A stretch of DNA of 55,353 nucleotides from Gammaproteobacteria bacterium (GTDB lineage: Bacteria; Pseudomonadota; Gammaproteobacteria; Pseudomonadales; Azotimanducaceae): positions 258,141 through 313,493 of the forward strand of contig VXYL01000016.1 of the NCBI GenBank assembly GCA_009846005.1. Reading direction: 5' to 3'. This document shows, piece after piece, positions 53,610 to 55,353 of the stretch. The number at the start of each line of letters is the position of its first letter. Position 1 is the stretch's first letter. The position numbers and the translations under genes are program-made. The notes beneath the pieces were generated by a model that ran no database searches, had not been told where the DNA came from, and saw only the letters and a program-made list of their open reading frames with translations.

Positions 53610-55109
53610 ATGACCGAGAAACCGAACATTCTGTTCATCCTCACCGACGACCAAGGCTACTGGGCCATGGGATGCGCCGGCAACGAGGAGATCCGCACCC
53701 CGAATCTCGACCGGCTGGCAGCCAGCGGGTTGCGTTTCACCAGCTTCTTCTGCACCTCGCCGGTCTGCTCGCCCGCACGGGCCTCGATCCTGACCGGGCG
53801 GATCCCGTCGCAGCACGGCATCCACGACTTCCTGAGCGCAGGGAACACGAACCTGGCCTTCGGGACGGGCGCGAAACCGGGAGACGAGGCGATCGAGTAC
53901 CTTGCGGGCATCCCGGCCTACACCGATTTCCTGGCGGCGGCCGGCTACACGTGCGCTTTGAGCGGCAAGTGGCACATGGGCTTCTCCGAGAAGCCGCAGA
54001 AAAGCTTCGAGTTCTGGGACGTGCACGCCTACGGTGCCGGCGCGTACTTCGCGCCGTCGATGATTCGCGATGGCGCTGCCTACGAGACAAACCAATACGC
54101 AAGCGATCTGTTTACGGACAATGCGTTGCGGTTCCTGGAGCAGCGCAAGGACACCGAACGGCCGTTTTGCCTGAACGTCCACTTCACCGCGCCGCATGCG
54201 CCCTGGCAGCGAGAACATCACCCGGCCGAGTTGTGGGACGACTACTATCTGAACTGCCCGTTCGCGTCCACGCCGGACCTTCCCATGCACCCGCATCAAC
54301 TGGCCAAGGAGGGGTCGTCCGGGTCGCTCGGCTTCACGGCCGAGGGTAGGAAAGAGGCCCTAAGCGGCTACTTCTCCGCGCTGACGAAAATGGATGAGAA
54401 CGTGGGACGCCTGCTCGACTGGCTCGAGCGGAACGGGGAACGCGAGAACACGCTCGTGGTGTTTTCCAGCGACAACGGCATGAACATGGGCCACCACGGC
54501 ATCTACGGCAAGGGCAACGGCACGTTTCCGCCGAACATGTTCGATACGTCGGTCAAGGTCCCGATGCTGATGTCTCGACCGGGACACATTCCCGAGGGCC
54601 AGGTCGTCGCCACGCTCCACAGCCACTACGACCTGATGCCGACGCTGCTCGAATATGTCGGCGTCGAGAATCCGGAGGCGGACTCGTTGCCGGGACTGAG
54701 CTTCCGGGGCGTGCTCGACGGCAGGGAGTTGGACGGCGACGACTACGTCGTGGTGTTCGACGAATACGGCCCGACGCGCATGGTCCGCACGGCCGACTGG
54801 AAATACGTGCATCGCTATCCCTACGGCGACCACGAACTCTACGATCTCGCCAACGATCCGGACGAGCAATACAACCTCATCGACCGGGACGAACACAGGG
54901 AGATGCACAAGTCCCTGCAGGCCAGGCTCGATGCGTTCTTCGCACGGTTCGCGGATCCGGCGCGCGATGGTTCGCGCGAGGCGGTGATCGGCAGGGGTCA
55001 GATCGACGTGGTCGGCCCGGCCGCCCAAGGCAGGAAGCGGTTCGGGGACGATCTGCTTTTCGAGGCGGACCGGCTCAAGGGCGCGGTTCGCGGTACCGTG
55101 AAGGACTAG
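53610..55109 (+). CDS. Sulfatase (type I, Cys-type)
   Basis: 499 aa. The formylglycine site is CSPARASILTG (Cys53), the metal ligands begin with LTDDQG (Asp13-Asp14), and SGKWHMG, HFTAPHAPW and FSSDNGMNMGHHG are the usual downstream motifs. It would hydrolyse a sulfate ester after activation by a formylglycine-generating enzyme encoded elsewhere. No signal peptide is visible, unusual for sulfatases acting on polysaccharides. ATG at 53610 lacks a strong ribosome-binding site. Flanked by matching direct-repeat blocks. Confidence 0.95.
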   Translation: MTEKPNILFILTDDQGYWAMGCAGNEEIRTPNLDRLAASGLRFTSFFCTSPVCSPARASILTGRIPSQHGIHDFLSAGNTNLAFGTGAKPGDEAIEYLAGIPAYTDFLAAAGYTCALSGKWHMGFSEKPQKSFEFWDVHAYGAGAYFAPSMIRDGAAYETNQYASDLFTDNALRFLEQRKDTERPFCLNVHFTAPHAPWQREHHPAELWDDYYLNCPFASTPDLPMHPHQLAKEGSSGSLGFTAEGRKEALSGYFSALTKMDENVGRLLDWLERNGERENTLVVFSSDNGMNMGHHGIYGKGNGTFPPNMFDTSVKVPMLMSRPGHIPEGQVVATLHSHYDLMPTLLEYVGVENPEADSLPGLSFRGVLDGRELDGDDYVVVFDEYGPTRMVRTADWKYVHRYPYGDHELYDLANDPDEQYNLIDRDEHREMHKSLQARLDAFFARFADPARDGSREAVIGRGQIDVVGPAAQGRKRFGDDLLFEADRLKGAVRGTVKD

Positions 55110-55120
55110 GCGCGACTCCA

Positions 55121-55269
55121 CCTCAGACCGACGCGCCGTAGGGGACGGGCTTGTCCCGTCCCGCGCCGTTGAACCGACCCCTTCTGTGTCGCGAACACGG
55201 GCGAGGACAAGCCTCGCCCCTACGGGCCTTCGTCGCCCGTGGGGCGCCTCGTGAGGAACCTTGCTCAAC
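55121..55269. repeat. Right direct-repeat block beside the sulfatase gene, containing a REP-like pair
   Basis: Form A at 55138-55162 and inverted form D at 55199-55223, in the same order and orientation as in the left block, plus the AACCTTGCTCAAC tail at 55257. Spacers between the shared pieces have diverged. Confidence 0.9.
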
Positions 55270-55353
55270 TGTACAGATGGCACCCCCTCGAGAACGCTAG
55301 CGAGATCAGCGGCTTGGCGACATGTCGGCGTACAGTCGTGTGCGTTACCTTTA
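55270..55353. other. Window end, no feature seen
   Basis: Eighty-four bases with no open frame, repeat or promoter that I can support. Confidence 0.5.

Overview
GC-rich, densely packed chromosomal DNA from a Gram-negative bacterium. The Gram-negative call rests on a TolC-type outer-membrane channel, two complete RND pump/adaptor sets and a periplasmic TlpA-type thioredoxin. The gene mix suggests an uncultured, possibly marine or host-associated proteobacterium (Gammaproteobacteria is my best guess, low confidence): mevalonate-route isoprenoid genes, two F420-type luciferase-like oxidoreductases, four phytanoyl-CoA-dioxygenase (PhyH) proteins, CaiB-type CoA transferase, crotonases and a sulfatase. 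I saw no rRNA, tRNA, CRISPR array, integrase or transposase gene. All calls come from reading motifs by eye, with no database search.

Layout. 1-6110: minus-strand isoprenoid cluster, idi, then an HMG-CoA reductase/mevalonate kinase fusion, then a DUF2236 (MpaB-like) oxygenase overlapping it, then an MMPL/RND-like exporter that stops early. 6320-8231: crotonase and epoxide hydrolase. 8430-11684 (plus): rubredoxin (54 aa), SDR, an atypical Nramp-like transporter and a YwaF-like membrane protein. 11714-16668 (minus): amidohydrolase, PhyH, CaiB/BaiF CoA transferase, crotonase, NYN/PIN protein. 16787-20887 (plus): cupin, TPR protein, PhyH-HEAT fusion, P-loop kinase, FAS1-like/MaoC dehydratase. 20953-28581: PhyH, Gfo/Idh/MocA-aldo/keto reductase fusion, SRAP-TlpA pair, two LLM oxidoreductases, lytic transglycosylase. 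28609-34384: aldose epimerase, fatty acyl-CoA synthetase, two metallo-beta-lactamase-fold hydrolases, small membrane and coiled-coil proteins. 34497-40803: a cus-type copper/silver efflux operon headed by a small Cys/His-rich secreted protein. 40904-42008: SPFH protein plus ribbon-helix-helix protein. 42130-46502: HAE1-type RND pump and adaptor. 46769-51282: zinc-ribbon protein, ArsC-type reductase overlapping a PhyH protein whose iron-ligand Asp is replaced by Ala, SDR, serine hydrolase. 51322-53043: gene remnants (HipA C-terminus, PD-(D/E)XK N-terminus, serine hydrolase scrap). 53044-55109: VOC protein and sulfatase.

Most notable signals. (1) A population of short palindromes with GTAG at the foot of an 8-bp stem and usually a CTTGT/ACAAG loop. 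They mostly occur as head-to-head inverted pairs, the layout of REP/REPIN elements mobilised by RAYT transposases. They sit flush against genes, and in eight cases the TAG of GTAG is the stop codon of the neighbouring gene; one pair supplies the stops of two convergent genes. (2) The HMG-CoA reductase/mevalonate kinase fusion, which would carry out two consecutive mevalonate-pathway steps. (3) A PhyH protein with HxA instead of HxD, the substitution that in known Fe(II)/2-oxoglutarate enzymes opens a halide site. (4) A sulfatase gene bracketed by near-identical direct-repeat blocks.
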